Counted from the first letter of the stretch, positions 30,945 through 40,030 are shown. The stretch is 64,000 bases of DNA from Duganella zoogloeoides (GCF_034479515.1 NZ_CP140152.1:4464001-4528000); one strand, 5' to 3'. Program-made: numbers and translations. Notes: a model not told the origin generated them from the sequence alone.

Positions 30945-31934
30945 TCAGGCGCCCGACAACATCGCCGACATGCCGATCAGCACCGGGTATTTTTCCGTGA
31001 TCACGTACGTCGGGATGTGCGCCAGGTAGTCCGAAAAGCGCCCCTTCTGCTCGAACCGCGCCCGGAACCCCGAGCGCTCGAAAAATTCGCTCATCTGCAG
31101 CACGGTGCGCCCGCCGATATAGATGCCACCCTTGGCGCCCAGGGTGAGCGCCACGTTGCCGGCCACCGTGCCCAGCATCTCGCAAAACGCCTCGAGCGTC
31201 TCTTCGCACACGGGGCACAGCCGGTGCAGGCCGCGCTCGACGATCTCCTGCGTGGTCAGCACCTGCGGCTCGATCCGCGCCCGTTCGCACAGCGCCCGGT
31301 AAGCGAGGCCCAGGCCGATGCCCGACACCAGCCGCTCGCTCGAGACGTGTTCATGGTGGCGGCGCGCATAGCGCAGGATGTCGATTTCGCGCTCGTTCAT
31401 CGGCGCGAACGTGGTGTGGCCGCCTTCGCTGTCAATCGCGATCCAGCGCTCGCCCACCGGCACCAGGTACGACACGCCGAGGCCGGCGTCCGCCCCCACC
31501 AGGCCGATCACGGCGCCGTCTCTAGGCGCGCCGCCGCCCACCTGGTGCTTGTTCTCGGGCGCCAGGTGCGGCAGCGCGGAAGCCAGAGCGCGCAGGTCGT
31601 TGACCACCACCAGCGACTTCAAACTGAATTGCGAGCACACGGCTTCGATCGAAAACGACCAGTGGTGGTTGGTCATGGTGACCCAGTCGCCGTCGATCGG
31701 GTTGGCGATCGCAATGCCGGCGTAGCGCGCCTGGTAGCCGCCCGCCGCCACCGTGGCCGGCTGCGCCAAATAGGCCACCAGCGCCGCGCCCAGCGTGGGA
31801 TAGGCGGCGCAGTCGGCCACCCAGACCGCGTCAATCTGCTGCGGGGCGGTTTCCACCGCAAAGCTGGCGCTGCTGCCGCCGATGTCGGCCAGCAGGCGCG
31901 GGCCGCTGGCGCCGTGTGAAAAGTTCGATTCCAT
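30945..31934 (-). CDS. glk: Glucokinase family protein with altered ATP-binding loops
   Basis: The 329 residues align by eye with proteobacterial Glk: AIANPIDGDWVTMTNHHWSFSI, the catalytic Asp in VVVNDLRAL, SEGGHTTFAP, and LVSGIGLGLAYRAL followed by a CPVCEETLEAFCEMLGTVAGNVALTLGAKGGIYIGG segment. Two nucleotide-binding loops deviate: the phosphate-1 motif reads ADIGGSSASFAV where Glk normally has DIGGTNARFA, and the later loop reads GADAGLGV instead of GTGLGV. Activity as a glucose kinase is therefore uncertain. It faces a LacI-type regulator gene divergently across 149 bases. Confidence 0.82.
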   Translation of the reverse strand: MESNFSHGASGPRLLADIGGSSASFAVETAPQQIDAVWVADCAAYPTLGAALVAYLAQPATVAAGGYQARYAGIAIANPIDGDWVTMTNHHWSFSIEAVCSQFSLKSLVVVNDLRALASALPHLAPENKHQVGGGAPRDGAVIGLVGADAGLGVSYLVPVGERWIAIDSEGGHTTFAPMNEREIDILRYARRHHEHVSSERLVSGIGLGLAYRALCERARIEPQVLTTQEIVERGLHRLCPVCEETLEAFCEMLGTVAGNVALTLGAKGGIYIGGRTVLQMSEFFERSGFRARFEQKGRFSDYLAHIPTYVITEKYPVLIGMSAMLSGA

Positions 31935-32083
31935 GTCTCTGACCTCTGTTTATTCTTGTTGTGTATTCAGCCAAATCTTCACGCAACCTGGGCTGAACAA
32001 ATCGGGCCGATTATAAGTCAGGCCCCTAAATATGGTAATCTTCGCTGAAAAGGATTTCATAATACTTCGTCAAGGACTGCACG

Positions 32084-33103
32084 TTGCCAGATACTTCCCC
32101 CTCCTCCGGCCCATCGACATTAATGGACGTTGCCCGCCTGGCGGGGGTCTCACCGAGTACCGTCTCGCGCATCCTCAACGGCACCGCCAAGGTCTCCGAC
32201 GACAAGCGGCTGGCCGTGCTGGCTGCCATCGAGAAGGTCAGCTTCGCACCGAACCAGATGGCGCAGGGGCTCAAGAAGGGCCGCTCCCTGACCATCGGCA
32301 TCGTGGTACAGGATATTTCCTCGCCGTTCTTCGACGAGACGCTGCGCGGCATCGACGATGGCCTCAAAGGCACTGGCTACGCGTCGGTGATCGTCAGCGG
32401 TCACTGGAACGCCGATGAGGAAGCGGACCGCGTGCGGCTGCTGCTGGCACGCAAGGTCGATGGCATCATCCTGCTGTCGGGCCGCATTTCCGACGAGGCC
32501 GTGCTGGGCTTCTCTGGCCAGCGGCCGATCGTCTCCACCGGCCGCGCGCTGCAAACCCGCACCGCGCTGGGCTTCAAGACCGACAACGAATATGGCGCCT
32601 GGCTGGCTGTGCGCCACCTGGTCGAACTGGGCCACCGCCGTATCGCCTTCATTTCCGGCCCCGCCAACAACCACGACGCCGACGAACGCCTGGCCGGCTA
32701 CCGCCGCGCGCTTATTGAGGCGCAGATCGACATCGACCCGGCTCTGATCGTGGAAGGCAATTACCACGAAGCGAGCGGCATGATGGCGATGAACCGCCTG
32801 TTCGACACCCACCAGCAATTCACCGCCGTGTTTGCTGCCAACGACCTCACTGCCTACGGCGCGCGCCTGGCCCTGTATCGCAAAGGCATCCGCGTGCCCG
32901 ACGACATCTCGCTGGTCGGCTTCGATGACCTGCCCGGCTCGTCGTACACCACGCCGCCGCTGACCACGGTGCGCCAGCCGATGTACGACATGGGCCGCAT
33001 CGCCACCCAGGCGCTGCTGCGGCTGATCAATGGCGAAACCGTGCAGGGCGAGATCCCTCCCGTCGAACTGGTCGTCCGCGAAACCACGCGTAGAGTACGT
33101 TGA
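32084..33103 (+). CDS. LacI family transcriptional regulator
   Basis: The 339 residues carry the LacI helix-turn-helix and hinge (MDVARLAGVSPSTVSRILNGTAKVSDDKRLAVLAAIEKVSFAPNQMAQGLKKGRS, about 14-68). A periplasmic-binding-protein-like effector domain follows with IGIVVQDISSPFFDETLRGI, ADERLAGYRRAL, AVFAANDLTAYGARLAL and DISLVGFDDLPGSSYTTPPLTTVRQP. The start is TTG at 32084 with AAGGA upstream. It is divergent to the glucokinase-like gene, so control of sugar uptake or phosphorylation is likely. The intergenic region has GGGCC...GGCCC symmetry (about 32003-32025), but no clear operator. Confidence 0.93.
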   Translation: MPDTSPSSGPSTLMDVARLAGVSPSTVSRILNGTAKVSDDKRLAVLAAIEKVSFAPNQMAQGLKKGRSLTIGIVVQDISSPFFDETLRGIDDGLKGTGYASVIVSGHWNADEEADRVRLLLARKVDGIILLSGRISDEAVLGFSGQRPIVSTGRALQTRTALGFKTDNEYGAWLAVRHLVELGHRRIAFISGPANNHDADERLAGYRRALIEAQIDIDPALIVEGNYHEASGMMAMNRLFDTHQQFTAVFAANDLTAYGARLALYRKGIRVPDDISLVGFDDLPGSSYTTPPLTTVRQPMYDMGRIATQALLRLINGETVQGEIPPVELVVRETTRRVR

Positions 33104-33218
33104 TCCCACACGCCTTCCGGGGCCATTTTGGCAACCGGGCGGCATCCCCCGTACAATAATGACGTTTCGCCAAAAACCACCTGGTTTCTGATAAACCCCA
33201 TCCCATAAAGGAAGCTCC

Positions 33219-33794
33219 ATGGAACATACCCTGCCACCTCTGCCATATGCCATCGACGCCCTGGCGCCACACATCTCGCAAGAAACGCTGGAATACCACT
33301 ACGGCAAGCACCATCAGACCTATGTGACCAACCTGAACAACCTGATCAAGGGCACCGAGTTCGAAGAACTGCCACTGGAAGAAATCGTCAAGAAATCGTC
33401 GGGCGGCGTCTTCAACAATTCGGCACAAGTGTGGAACCACACCTTCTACTGGAACAGCCTGACCCCGGGCGGTAAAGCCGTGAGCGGCGCGCTGGCCGAC
33501 GCCATCAACGCCAAGTGGGGTTCGTTCGACAAGTTCAAGGAAGAATTCACCAAGTCGGCCGTGGGCAACTTCGGTTCGAGCTGGACCTGGCTGGTGAAAA
33601 AGGCTGACGGTTCGCTGGACATCGTCAACACCTCGAACGCCGCCACCCCGCTGACCACCGATGCCAAGGCACTGATCACCTGCGACCTGTGGGAACACGC
33701 TTACTACATCGACTACCGCAACGTGCGTCCTAAGTACATCGAGACCTTCTTCGCGCTGGCGAACTGGGACTTCGCAGCCGCCAACTTCAACTGA
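33219..33794 (+). CDS. sodB: Superoxide dismutase, Fe type
   Basis: The 191 residues start [20 protein letters not shown] with ligand His in [27 protein letters not shown] (second His), [11 protein letters not shown] and [14 protein letters not shown] (Asp and His ligands) follow. The set and length are those of cytoplasmic iron superoxide dismutases. AAGGAAG precedes the ATG by 6 bases. It is monocistronic and is followed by a strong terminator. Confidence 0.96.
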   Translation: MEHTLPPLPYAIDALAPHISQETLEYHYGKHHQTYVTNLNNLIKGTEFEELPLEEIVKKSSGGVFNNSAQVWNHTFYWNSLTPGGKAVSGALADAINAKWGSFDKFKEEFTKSAVGNFGSSWTWLVKKADGSLDIVNTSNAATPLTTDAKALITCDLWEHAYYIDYRNVRPKYIETFFALANWDFAAANFN

Positions 33795-33821
33795 CCGAAG
33801 ACACTCCGGCTGCTTTAAGCT

Positions 33822-33857
33822 AAAAAGCCCGAACCCTGCAAAGGGTTCGGGCTTTTT
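33822..33857 (+). terminator. Rho-independent terminator after sodB
   Basis: AAAAGCCCGAACCCT pairs perfectly with AGGGTTCGGGCTTTT around the loop GCAA and continues into a T run. It starts 28 bases after the sodB stop. The A run on its left also lets it work for the converging small gene. Confidence 0.93.
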
Positions 33858-33872
33858 TACGTCCATAAAAAC

Positions 33873-34319
33873 TCAAGGCCGCGCGGTCGGTACCCCACCG
33901 GTGCGCCGGCCCAGTTCCTCGCCGCCTTCGATATCGCCCTTCACTTCGGTATCGCTGTCGCCGCGGCTGTCGTCGGGCTCGGACTCGATGCCGACGTGGT
34001 CGTCGGGCACGCTGCCGTCGTCATCGAGCGGCACCGGGTCGCGGAAGTCGCCATCGACCATGCGGTCGGACGACGGCATCGCTTCCACGTGGTCGAAACC
34101 AATATCGCCCGCTTCCAGCGTTTGCGAGCCGACATCGATACGCTCGCCCGTACCTTGCGCATCGGTATCGCTGTCGAGGGCCAGGTCGTGGTCATTGGCC
34201 ACGTCGCTGCCGCTGTCGGAGTTGTCGCTCGGTCCCAGGCCACGGGTGCCGTGGCCGCTGCCCAGGCTGCGGTCTTTGCCTCCAAGGATGTAGTCCGGGT
34301 CCAGGGTGCTGTCTGCCAT
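33873..34319 (-). CDS. Acidic, disordered small protein of unknown function
   Basis: The 148 residues (MADSTLDPDYILGGKDRSLG...) are dominated by Asp, Glu, Ser and Gly, with almost no hydrophobic core and no Cys. DSDTDAQGTGERIDVG and DGDFRDPVPLDDDGSVPDDHVG are typical stretches. It has no signal peptide or membrane span, so it is probably intrinsically disordered. The ATG at 34319 follows AGGAGCAG and is preferred to an upstream frame extension. Codon use follows the genome's GC bias, which supports real coding. I cannot assign a function. Confidence 0.6.
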   Translation of the reverse strand: MADSTLDPDYILGGKDRSLGSGHGTRGLGPSDNSDSGSDVANDHDLALDSDTDAQGTGERIDVGSQTLEAGDIGFDHVEAMPSSDRMVDGDFRDPVPLDDDGSVPDDHVGIESEPDDSRGDSDTEVKGDIEGGEELGRRTGGVPTARP

Positions 34320-34495
34320 GATCTGCTCCTTCAACTGTAAAACACCATTGCACCACGGTCGGCACCCGCACTCGGTGCGGCCACGCGCACATTGCGGCAC
34401 TTGGCTATCGTGCAGATAGGAATTTTTTACTTTACAAATGTACTATTCAGGGATATAGTTACATTCATCAACCACATCACTGACCAGGAGCCATC

Positions 34496-34759
34496 ATGAG
34501 CACCACCACCAAAGACCTGCTGCGCGCTGCCGCCACCGTCGTCTTCGCCATTGCCGCCACCGCCACGACCGTGAGCAGCGCCTTCGCTGCCGAAGCGGCC
34601 GTCACCAACACCACCGTCGTCGCCAAGTCCGACCAGCCACACCAGCTGACCCGCGCCGAGGTGCAGGCGCAAGTGATCGAAGCGCGCAAGAACGGCACCC
34701 TGCTGGAAACCGAGGCCGACTTCGACGTCGCCCAGACCCGCCAACACGTCGCCAAGTAA
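34496..34759 (+). CDS. DUF4148-like small secreted protein
   Basis: The 87 residues have a signal peptide (cleavage near SSAFAAEA) and a mature part containing QLTRAEVQAQVIEARKNGTLLETEADFD. This is the short helical pattern of DUF4148 proteins common in Burkholderiales; their function is unknown. AGGAG lies 6 bases before the ATG. It ends 6 bases before the outer-membrane efflux gene and may be the first cistron of that operon. Confidence 0.75.
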   Translation: MSTTTKDLLRAAATVVFAIAATATTVSSAFAAEAAVTNTTVVAKSDQPHQLTRAEVQAQVIEARKNGTLLETEADFDVAQTRQHVAK

Positions 34760-34765
34760 GCCGCA

Positions 34766-36232
34766 ATGATCTTCGCCATGAACTCGCCCGCCCGTCCACA
34801 GGTCCGCCCCCTCGCCACAGCACTTTTGGCCTGCGCGCTGGCGGTGCTGGCCGGCTGCGCCGACATGGGCAAGATCGAGCCGCAGGCAGTCGCCATCAAG
34901 CCGCTGGAACTGAACGCCGGCAAGGCCATTGCAGACGCCGGCGCCGATGCGAGTGTGACATGGCCGACGCAAGCCTGGTGGGAAGCGCTGCACGACGAGC
35001 AATTGAACGCCCTGGTGGCCACGGCAATCGCCGGCAGCCCCAACTTGCGCGCGGCCGAAGCGCGCGTGCGCCAGGCCGAGTCGCTGGCCGGCGTGGCCCG
35101 TGCCGGCACGCTGCCGAAAGTGGATGCGTCGGCCAGCATCGACCGCGAACTCTATACGGGCAATGGCGCGATTCCCGCCGCCCTGGCCGGCAAGACCGCG
35201 TGGAAGAACACGGCCATGCTGTCCGGTTCGTATGACCTCGACCTGTGGGGCCGCAACCGCGACCTGCTGGCCGCCGCGCTCGACGATGTGCGCATGGCCT
35301 CGGCCGAAGCGCAAATGGCGCGCCTGACCCTGGAAACGGCCATCGTGCGCGCCTACATCCAGTTATCGCTCGACTACACGCTGCAAGACAGCGTGGCCGA
35401 GAACCTGGCCCAGCGCCACCGCATCCTCGAGATCACGCGCCAGCGCCGCGCCGCCGGCCTGGCGACCGAGCTGGAAGTGGCAAACATCGAAACAACGCTG
35501 CCAGCTGGCAAGCGCGAGCATGAACAGATCGGCTCGTCGATCGCCCTGCTGCGCAACCAGCTGGCAGCCCTGATCGGCAAAGGACCGGGCGACGGCGAGT
35601 CGATCGCCCGGCCACAGCTGACCTTGCAAGACGGCGCTGGCGCGCGTGTTCCCGCCACGCTGCCTGCCGAACTCGTCGGTCGCCGGCCCGATATCGTGGC
35701 CCAGCGCTGGCGCGTGGAAGCGGCCGGGGCGCGCATCAACAGCGCCAAGGCCGACTTTTATCCGAACGTGAACCTGGCGGCGTTTGTCGGTTTGCAGTCG
35801 CTGGGCTTCCCGCGCTTTTTGGAAAGCCACTCGAAGATGGCCGGCGTCACCCCGGCGATCAGCCTGCCGATTTTTGAAGGCGGCCGCCTGCGCAGCCAGC
35901 TCGGCAACCAGACGGCGCTGTACGACGTGGCCGTCGAGCAGTACAACGGCGTGGTGATCCAGGCCATGTCGGACGTGGCCAACGCGCTGGTGCGGATCGA
36001 ATCGGTCAAGCAGCAAGATCAACTGGCGCAGCAGGCACTGGCCTCGGCCCGGCGCCAGCAGCAGCTGGCTGAACGGGCTTACAAGGCCGGTATGACCGAT
36101 TCGCTCAACGTCATCAACGCCCAGCTGACGTTGCTGAACGAGCAGCAGCAAATGGCGCAAGTGGCAAGCAAACAACTCGATAACTATGCATTGCTGATGA
36201 CGGCACTGGGTGGAGGGGTAAAACTGGATTGA
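34766..36232 (+). CDS. Outer-membrane efflux lipoprotein (NodT/OprM family)
   Basis: The protein has 484-488 residues (ATG at 34766 or, more likely by the signal peptide, 34778). A lipobox VLAGC follows the hydrophobic signal segment. WWEALHDEQLNALVATAIAGSPNLRAAEARV opens the outer-membrane factor domain. LPAELVGRRPDIVAQRWRVEAAGARI and FYPNVNLAAFVGLQSLGF are characteristic of the NodT subfamily of trimeric TolC-like channels. With the FUSC, DUF1656 and HlyD proteins downstream it would make a complete tripartite efflux system for aromatic or other small acids. Confidence 0.93.
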   Translation: MIFAMNSPARPQVRPLATALLACALAVLAGCADMGKIEPQAVAIKPLELNAGKAIADAGADASVTWPTQAWWEALHDEQLNALVATAIAGSPNLRAAEARVRQAESLAGVARAGTLPKVDASASIDRELYTGNGAIPAALAGKTAWKNTAMLSGSYDLDLWGRNRDLLAAALDDVRMASAEAQMARLTLETAIVRAYIQLSLDYTLQDSVAENLAQRHRILEITRQRRAAGLATELEVANIETTLPAGKREHEQIGSSIALLRNQLAALIGKGPGDGESIARPQLTLQDGAGARVPATLPAELVGRRPDIVAQRWRVEAAGARINSAKADFYPNVNLAAFVGLQSLGFPRFLESHSKMAGVTPAISLPIFEGGRLRSQLGNQTALYDVAVEQYNGVVIQAMSDVANALVRIESVKQQDQLAQQALASARRQQQLAERAYKAGMTDSLNVINAQLTLLNEQQQMAQVASKQLDNYALLMTALGGGVKLD

Positions 36233-36253
36233 TCCCCAGTTTCTAATAGTACA

Positions 36254-36269
36254 ATCGTCCTTTTACGAT
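36254..36269. promoter_or_regulatory. Small dyad upstream of the efflux marR
   Basis: ATCGT-CCTTTT-ACGAT forms an inverted repeat 18 bases before the marR start. Its location suggests an autoregulatory site, though the arms are short and the call is tentative. Confidence 0.3.
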
Positions 36270-36287
36270 GAGCAGAGGAGCAAGGCA

Positions 36288-36788
36288 ATGAGTAGTAGTT
36301 TCGACGCGACCAACAAGCGCCTGAAAAACATCCATGCCCGTATCCCTGAGTTTCCAGAGGATCTCATGCGGTTGCTGCGCATGACCTATCACGTCCAGAA
36401 GCGCATCAAGGACCTGAGCAACGCAGCATTGCGCAAACACGATCTGGTGGACACCAGTTATATGGTGCTGGCGGTGTTGTATGGATCGGAAAATGAAACC
36501 TCCACCGCCTCCACGCTGGGTGAAGCCTGCATGGAGAAACCGGCCAACCTGACGCGCGTGTGCAACGACCTGGAAAAACAGGGGTTGATCTCGCGCGGCA
36601 ACCGTCCCGGCGACCGGCGCTGCGTGATGATCACGCTCACCGACGCCGGCCGCGAGATGGCCGAAAAAGTGATGCCCGAAGTCTGGGGCACCACCACGCG
36701 TGCGTACGACGGCTATGCCGCATCGGACATCGCCGCACTGGAAACCCTGCTCGCAAGGCAGCTCGACAACCTGGAAACACTCACTTAG
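36288..36788 (+). CDS. MarR family regulator of the efflux operon
   Basis: This 166-residue winged-helix protein has ASTLGEACMEKPANLTRVCNDLEKQGLISR (recognition helix region, about 70-100), then NRPGDRRCVMITLTDAGREMAEKVMPE, the MarR wing and dimer helix. It is encoded between the outer-membrane channel gene and the FUSC pump gene, so it very probably controls this efflux system in response to an exported aromatic compound. AGAGGAG precedes the ATG. Only 10 bases separate it from the FUSC gene. Confidence 0.92.
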   Translation: MSSSFDATNKRLKNIHARIPEFPEDLMRLLRMTYHVQKRIKDLSNAALRKHDLVDTSYMVLAVLYGSENETSTASTLGEACMEKPANLTRVCNDLEKQGLISRGNRPGDRRCVMITLTDAGREMAEKVMPEVWGTTTRAYDGYAASDIAALETLLARQLDNLETLT

Positions 36789-36798
36789 GCAAGCAAAC

Positions 36799-38934
36799 AT
36801 GACCTCTCCCCGCGCCGCCACTCCTGACACACACCAGAACGCGGCGCGCGGAGCGTTTCACTGGGTCGCCAGCGAAACGGCGGCCTGGTACGGCGTCGAA
36901 GGTCCGCGCCTGATGTACGTCGTCAAGGCCATGCTGGCCGCCTTTATCGCGCTGTGGCTGGCGTTCCGCCTCGAACTCGACTCGCCCTTCACCGCCCTGG
37001 CCACCACCATCATCCTGGCCCTGCCCAGCAGCGGCATGGTCCTGGAAAAGGCGTTCAATCGCTTGCTCGGCACCCTGGTCGGCTGTACCGCCTCGGTGAT
37101 CCTGGTGGCGTTGTTTCCGCAGTCGCCGGTGCTGCTGTTTAGCGGCGTGGCGCTGTGGATCGCGCTGTGCACGGGCGGCGCCGCCATGCACCGCAACCAG
37201 CGCTCGTACAGCTTTGTGCTGGCCGGCTACACCGCCTGCATGATCGCGGTGCCCGCCATCGACAACCCGGCCCACGTGTTCACGCTGGCCGTCACCCGCC
37301 TGACCGAGGTAGGCCTGGGCATCATCGTCGCCACCGTGGTGCACGACGTGATTTTCCCGCGCCGTCATTCGCAGACGGTGATGCGCACCGTGCAGGCGCG
37401 CTACACGAGCTTTATCGGCTTTTGCCAGAAGGTGCTGGAGCACCGCCTGTCACCGGCCGAGACCGAAATCAGCCACCTGAAATTCGCCGCCGATATCGCC
37501 GCGCTGGAATCGGGCCGCGCCGCTGCCTATTTCGAAGCCGGCCACGCCAGCGCGCACACGCGCCAGCTGCATGCATTCAACGCCGCCTTCATGGACGTGC
37601 TCACCACCTTTTATACGCTACACCGGCTGATCCACCGCCTGCGCGCCAATAACGCAGTGCCGGTCCTGGCGCTGGTCGAACCGATCCACGCCAGCATGGC
37701 GGCAGCGCTCAAGGACGATTTGACCGCCGCGCGCATGGCGCAGATGCGCACCGGGCTGGCCGCCGACATCGCCGCCGCCCGTGCACAGGTGGAGAGCGGC
37801 GCAGCACTGGAGCGCCCGCAGCGGATCGACTTCGACACGGCGGTGGAACTGCTGCAACGCTTCGCGCGCGACCTGGGCGAATTCGCCGCGCTGTACCACG
37901 GCCTGGCTGAAGACAAGCGCCAGCAAGTGAGCGATCCGGTCAGCTACACGCCGCGCACGCCGCCGGCCATCGTGCTGGCATCGAGCTTCCGCGCCGGTGC
38001 CACATTGCTGGTCGCCGCCGGCGCCTGGTACTGGCTGGCCTGGCCCGGCATGGGCAACGTGATCCTGATGGCGACGATTTTCTGCGCGCTGGCGTCGTCG
38101 TCGCCACGCCCCACCGCCATGGTGCACCAGGTGCTGATCGGCTTCCTGATCGCCGTGCCGCTGTGCTTTGTCACCGAGTTCTGGCTGGTGGCGCGCGCCG
38201 ACGATTTTGCGCCGATGGTGCTGGCCACCCTGCCGATTTTTGCGCTGGGCGCCTACATCACCACCATCCAGAAATGGGCCGGCATCGGCATCGGCCTGGG
38301 CCTGTTCCCGGCCACCCTGCTGGTGCCCACCAACCAGATGCACTACGACGTCGAATCGTTCCTGTCGAGCGAACTGTCGCTGATCATGGGCGTGGTGGTG
38401 GCGTACGTGATGTTCGCGGTGGTGCTGCCTGAGCATACGATGGGCCAGCGCGATCACGTGGCCGCCGCCCTGTGGCGCGAAGCGCGCAGCGCCTGCACGG
38501 CCAGGCTGGGACGCCTGAAGCGCCGCTTCGACAACCGCGTGCGCGACCTGCTGAGCCAACTGAACGCCGCGTCCGGCCCGGCACCGAACGACGCCGCCCG
38601 CGCCGTGGTGCGCCAGGGTTTGACCCTGCTGGAACTGGGCCACGCCGTGATCGAACTGCGCCAGCTGATCGCGGCCTCGCAGGGCGGCCCGGTGCGCCAC
38701 AGCCTGCAGCAGGTGGTGGCGCGCGTGGCCGACTACCTGCACACGCCGCAGCGCGCCCAGGGCCAGCTGGCGCTGGAGGCCATCCTGCAAGCGGGGTCCG
38801 CCATCCGCGTCGTGCTGCCCGAGGCCGCCAACGACCGCGTACCCGCACTAAATACCGCGCTGGCCGACCTGCATTCCATTTATACGTCCTTGCTGGACCA
38901 GATTTCAACAGGAGAACCCCGCCATGCCGCGTGA
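36799..38934 (+). CDS. FUSC family inner-membrane efflux protein (AaeB-like)
   Basis: The 711 residues have two clusters of membrane helices (about 30-185 and 390-545) separated by a soluble helical domain, and a cytoplasmic C-terminus. The first cluster starts VKAMLAAFIALWLAFRLELDSPFTALATTIILALPSSGMVLEKAFNRLLGTLVG, the FUSC signature. The second has ASSFRAGATLLVAAGAWYWLAWPG. In E. coli the relative AaeB exports p-hydroxybenzoate with AaeA. The ATG at 36799 fits the gap after marR; the gene overlaps the next start by 11 bases. Confidence 0.92.
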   Translation: MTSPRAATPDTHQNAARGAFHWVASETAAWYGVEGPRLMYVVKAMLAAFIALWLAFRLELDSPFTALATTIILALPSSGMVLEKAFNRLLGTLVGCTASVILVALFPQSPVLLFSGVALWIALCTGGAAMHRNQRSYSFVLAGYTACMIAVPAIDNPAHVFTLAVTRLTEVGLGIIVATVVHDVIFPRRHSQTVMRTVQARYTSFIGFCQKVLEHRLSPAETEISHLKFAADIAALESGRAAAYFEAGHASAHTRQLHAFNAAFMDVLTTFYTLHRLIHRLRANNAVPVLALVEPIHASMAAALKDDLTAARMAQMRTGLAADIAAARAQVESGAALERPQRIDFDTAVELLQRFARDLGEFAALYHGLAEDKRQQVSDPVSYTPRTPPAIVLASSFRAGATLLVAAGAWYWLAWPGMGNVILMATIFCALASSSPRPTAMVHQVLIGFLIAVPLCFVTEFWLVARADDFAPMVLATLPIFALGAYITTIQKWAGIGIGLGLFPATLLVPTNQMHYDVESFLSSELSLIMGVVVAYVMFAVVLPEHTMGQRDHVAAALWREARSACTARLGRLKRRFDNRVRDLLSQLNAASGPAPNDAARAVVRQGLTLLELGHAVIELRQLIAASQGGPVRHSLQQVVARVADYLHTPQRAQGQLALEAILQAGSAIRVVLPEAANDRVPALNTALADLHSIYTSLLDQISTGEPRHAA

Positions 38935-39124
38935 TATCAACTTTTTCGGCGTGCTGCTGCCCGGCGTGCTGCCGCTGTTTTTGCTGACGCTGGTGCTGCA
39001 AGTGGCGCTCGACAGCGTGCTTACCCGCGTGGGCGTGTACCGCCATAGCTGGCATCCGGCGCTGGTGCGCGTGTGCCTGTTCGTCTGCATCTTCAGCGCC
39101 CTGCTGATCACCCTGTATCAATAA
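38924..39124 (+). CDS. DUF1656 (AaeX-like) small membrane protein
   Basis: The 66 residues have two membrane spans: INFFGVLLPGVLPLFLLTLVLQVALDSVL and a second from HPALVRVCLFVCIFSALLITLY. DUF1656 proteins accompany FUSC pumps and HlyD adaptors (aaeX-aaeA-aaeB). It overlaps the FUSC gene by 11 bases, with AGGAG upstream of the ATG inside that gene. The HlyD gene starts 17 bases later. Confidence 0.92.
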   Translation: MPRDINFFGVLLPGVLPLFLLTLVLQVALDSVLTRVGVYRHSWHPALVRVCLFVCIFSALLITLYQ

Positions 39125-39141
39125 CTTTTGCGAGATCAAAC

Positions 39142-40008
39142 GTGAGCGCATCCAAAATCTTCCGCTTCTTCCTGACCATGCTGTTACTGGGCGCCGCCCT
39201 GTTCCTGGGCCGCATGGCCTGGGACCGCTACATGGATTCCGCCTGGACCCGCGACGGCCGCGTCAAGGCCGACGTGGTCACCATCAGCGCCGACGTGGCG
39301 GGCACCGTCACCGAAGTGCTGGTGCGCGATAACCAGTTTGTCCACAAGGGCGACGTGCTGTTCGTGGTGGACAAGGCGCGCTACGAGAATACGCTGGCGC
39401 AGGCCAACGCCGCGCTGCGCGCGCAGCAGGTGGAAAAAGGCCGCCGCACCAAGGAAGCCAACCGCCGCAATGCCCTTGACGCCTCGATCATTTCGGCCGA
39501 AAACCGCGAGACCGCCGAATTCGCGGTAGGCACGGCGTCGGCCCAGTACCAGGCGGCGCTGGCCGCGCGCGACATGGCTGCGCTCAACGTCGAGCGCACC
39601 ACCGTGCGCGCGCCGGTTACCGGCTACGTCACCAACCTGAATGTCCACGCGGGCGACTTTGCCGCCGTGGGCGCGTCCAAGCTGGCCGTGATCGACAGCG
39701 CCTCGTTCTACGTGGTGGGATATTTTGAAGAGACCAAGCTGCCGCTGCTCAAACTGAACGACAAGGTCGAAATGCGCCTGATGAGCGGCGACATCGCCCT
39801 GCACGGCCACATCGAAAGCATCGCGCGCGGCATCACCGACCGCGACGCCAACCTGGGCCGCGAACTGCTGGCCGACGTCAACCCCACGTTCAGCTGGGTG
39901 CGGCTGGCGCAGCGGGTGCCGGTGCGCATCCACATCGACCAGCAGCCCAAAGACGTGACGCTGGTGGCCGGCACCACCTGCACGGTGGTGATCCACCGCC
40001 AGGCGTAA
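39142..40008 (+). CDS. HlyD/EmrA-type membrane fusion protein (AaeA-like)
   Basis: The 288 residues have one N-terminal membrane span (about 6-27: FRFFLTMLLLGAALFLGRMAW). A lipoyl-like half-motif (RVKADVVTISADVAGTVTEVLVRDNQFVHKGDVLFVVDKARYE) and a helical hairpin follow. The second half-motif is VRAPVTGYVTNLNVHAGDFAAVG. It bridges the inner-membrane pump and the outer-membrane channel. The start is GTG at 39142; the longer upstream frame overlaps DUF1656 and lacks homology features. It is the last gene of the operon. Confidence 0.92.
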   Translation: MSASKIFRFFLTMLLLGAALFLGRMAWDRYMDSAWTRDGRVKADVVTISADVAGTVTEVLVRDNQFVHKGDVLFVVDKARYENTLAQANAALRAQQVEKGRRTKEANRRNALDASIISAENRETAEFAVGTASAQYQAALAARDMAALNVERTTVRAPVTGYVTNLNVHAGDFAAVGASKLAVIDSASFYVVGYFEETKLPLLKLNDKVEMRLMSGDIALHGHIESIARGITDRDANLGRELLADVNPTFSWVRLAQRVPVRIHIDQQPKDVTLVAGTTCTVVIHRQA

Positions 40009-40030
40009 AAAAAGCCCGCTGACGCGGGCT
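40007..40030 (-). terminator. Terminator for the small membrane protein gene (minus strand)
   Basis: AGCCCGC and GCGGGCT pair around TGAC; on the minus strand the stem is followed by a run of T (the A run at 40007-40013). It lies between the convergent HlyD gene and the 40045 gene and ends transcription from the right. Confidence 0.8.
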
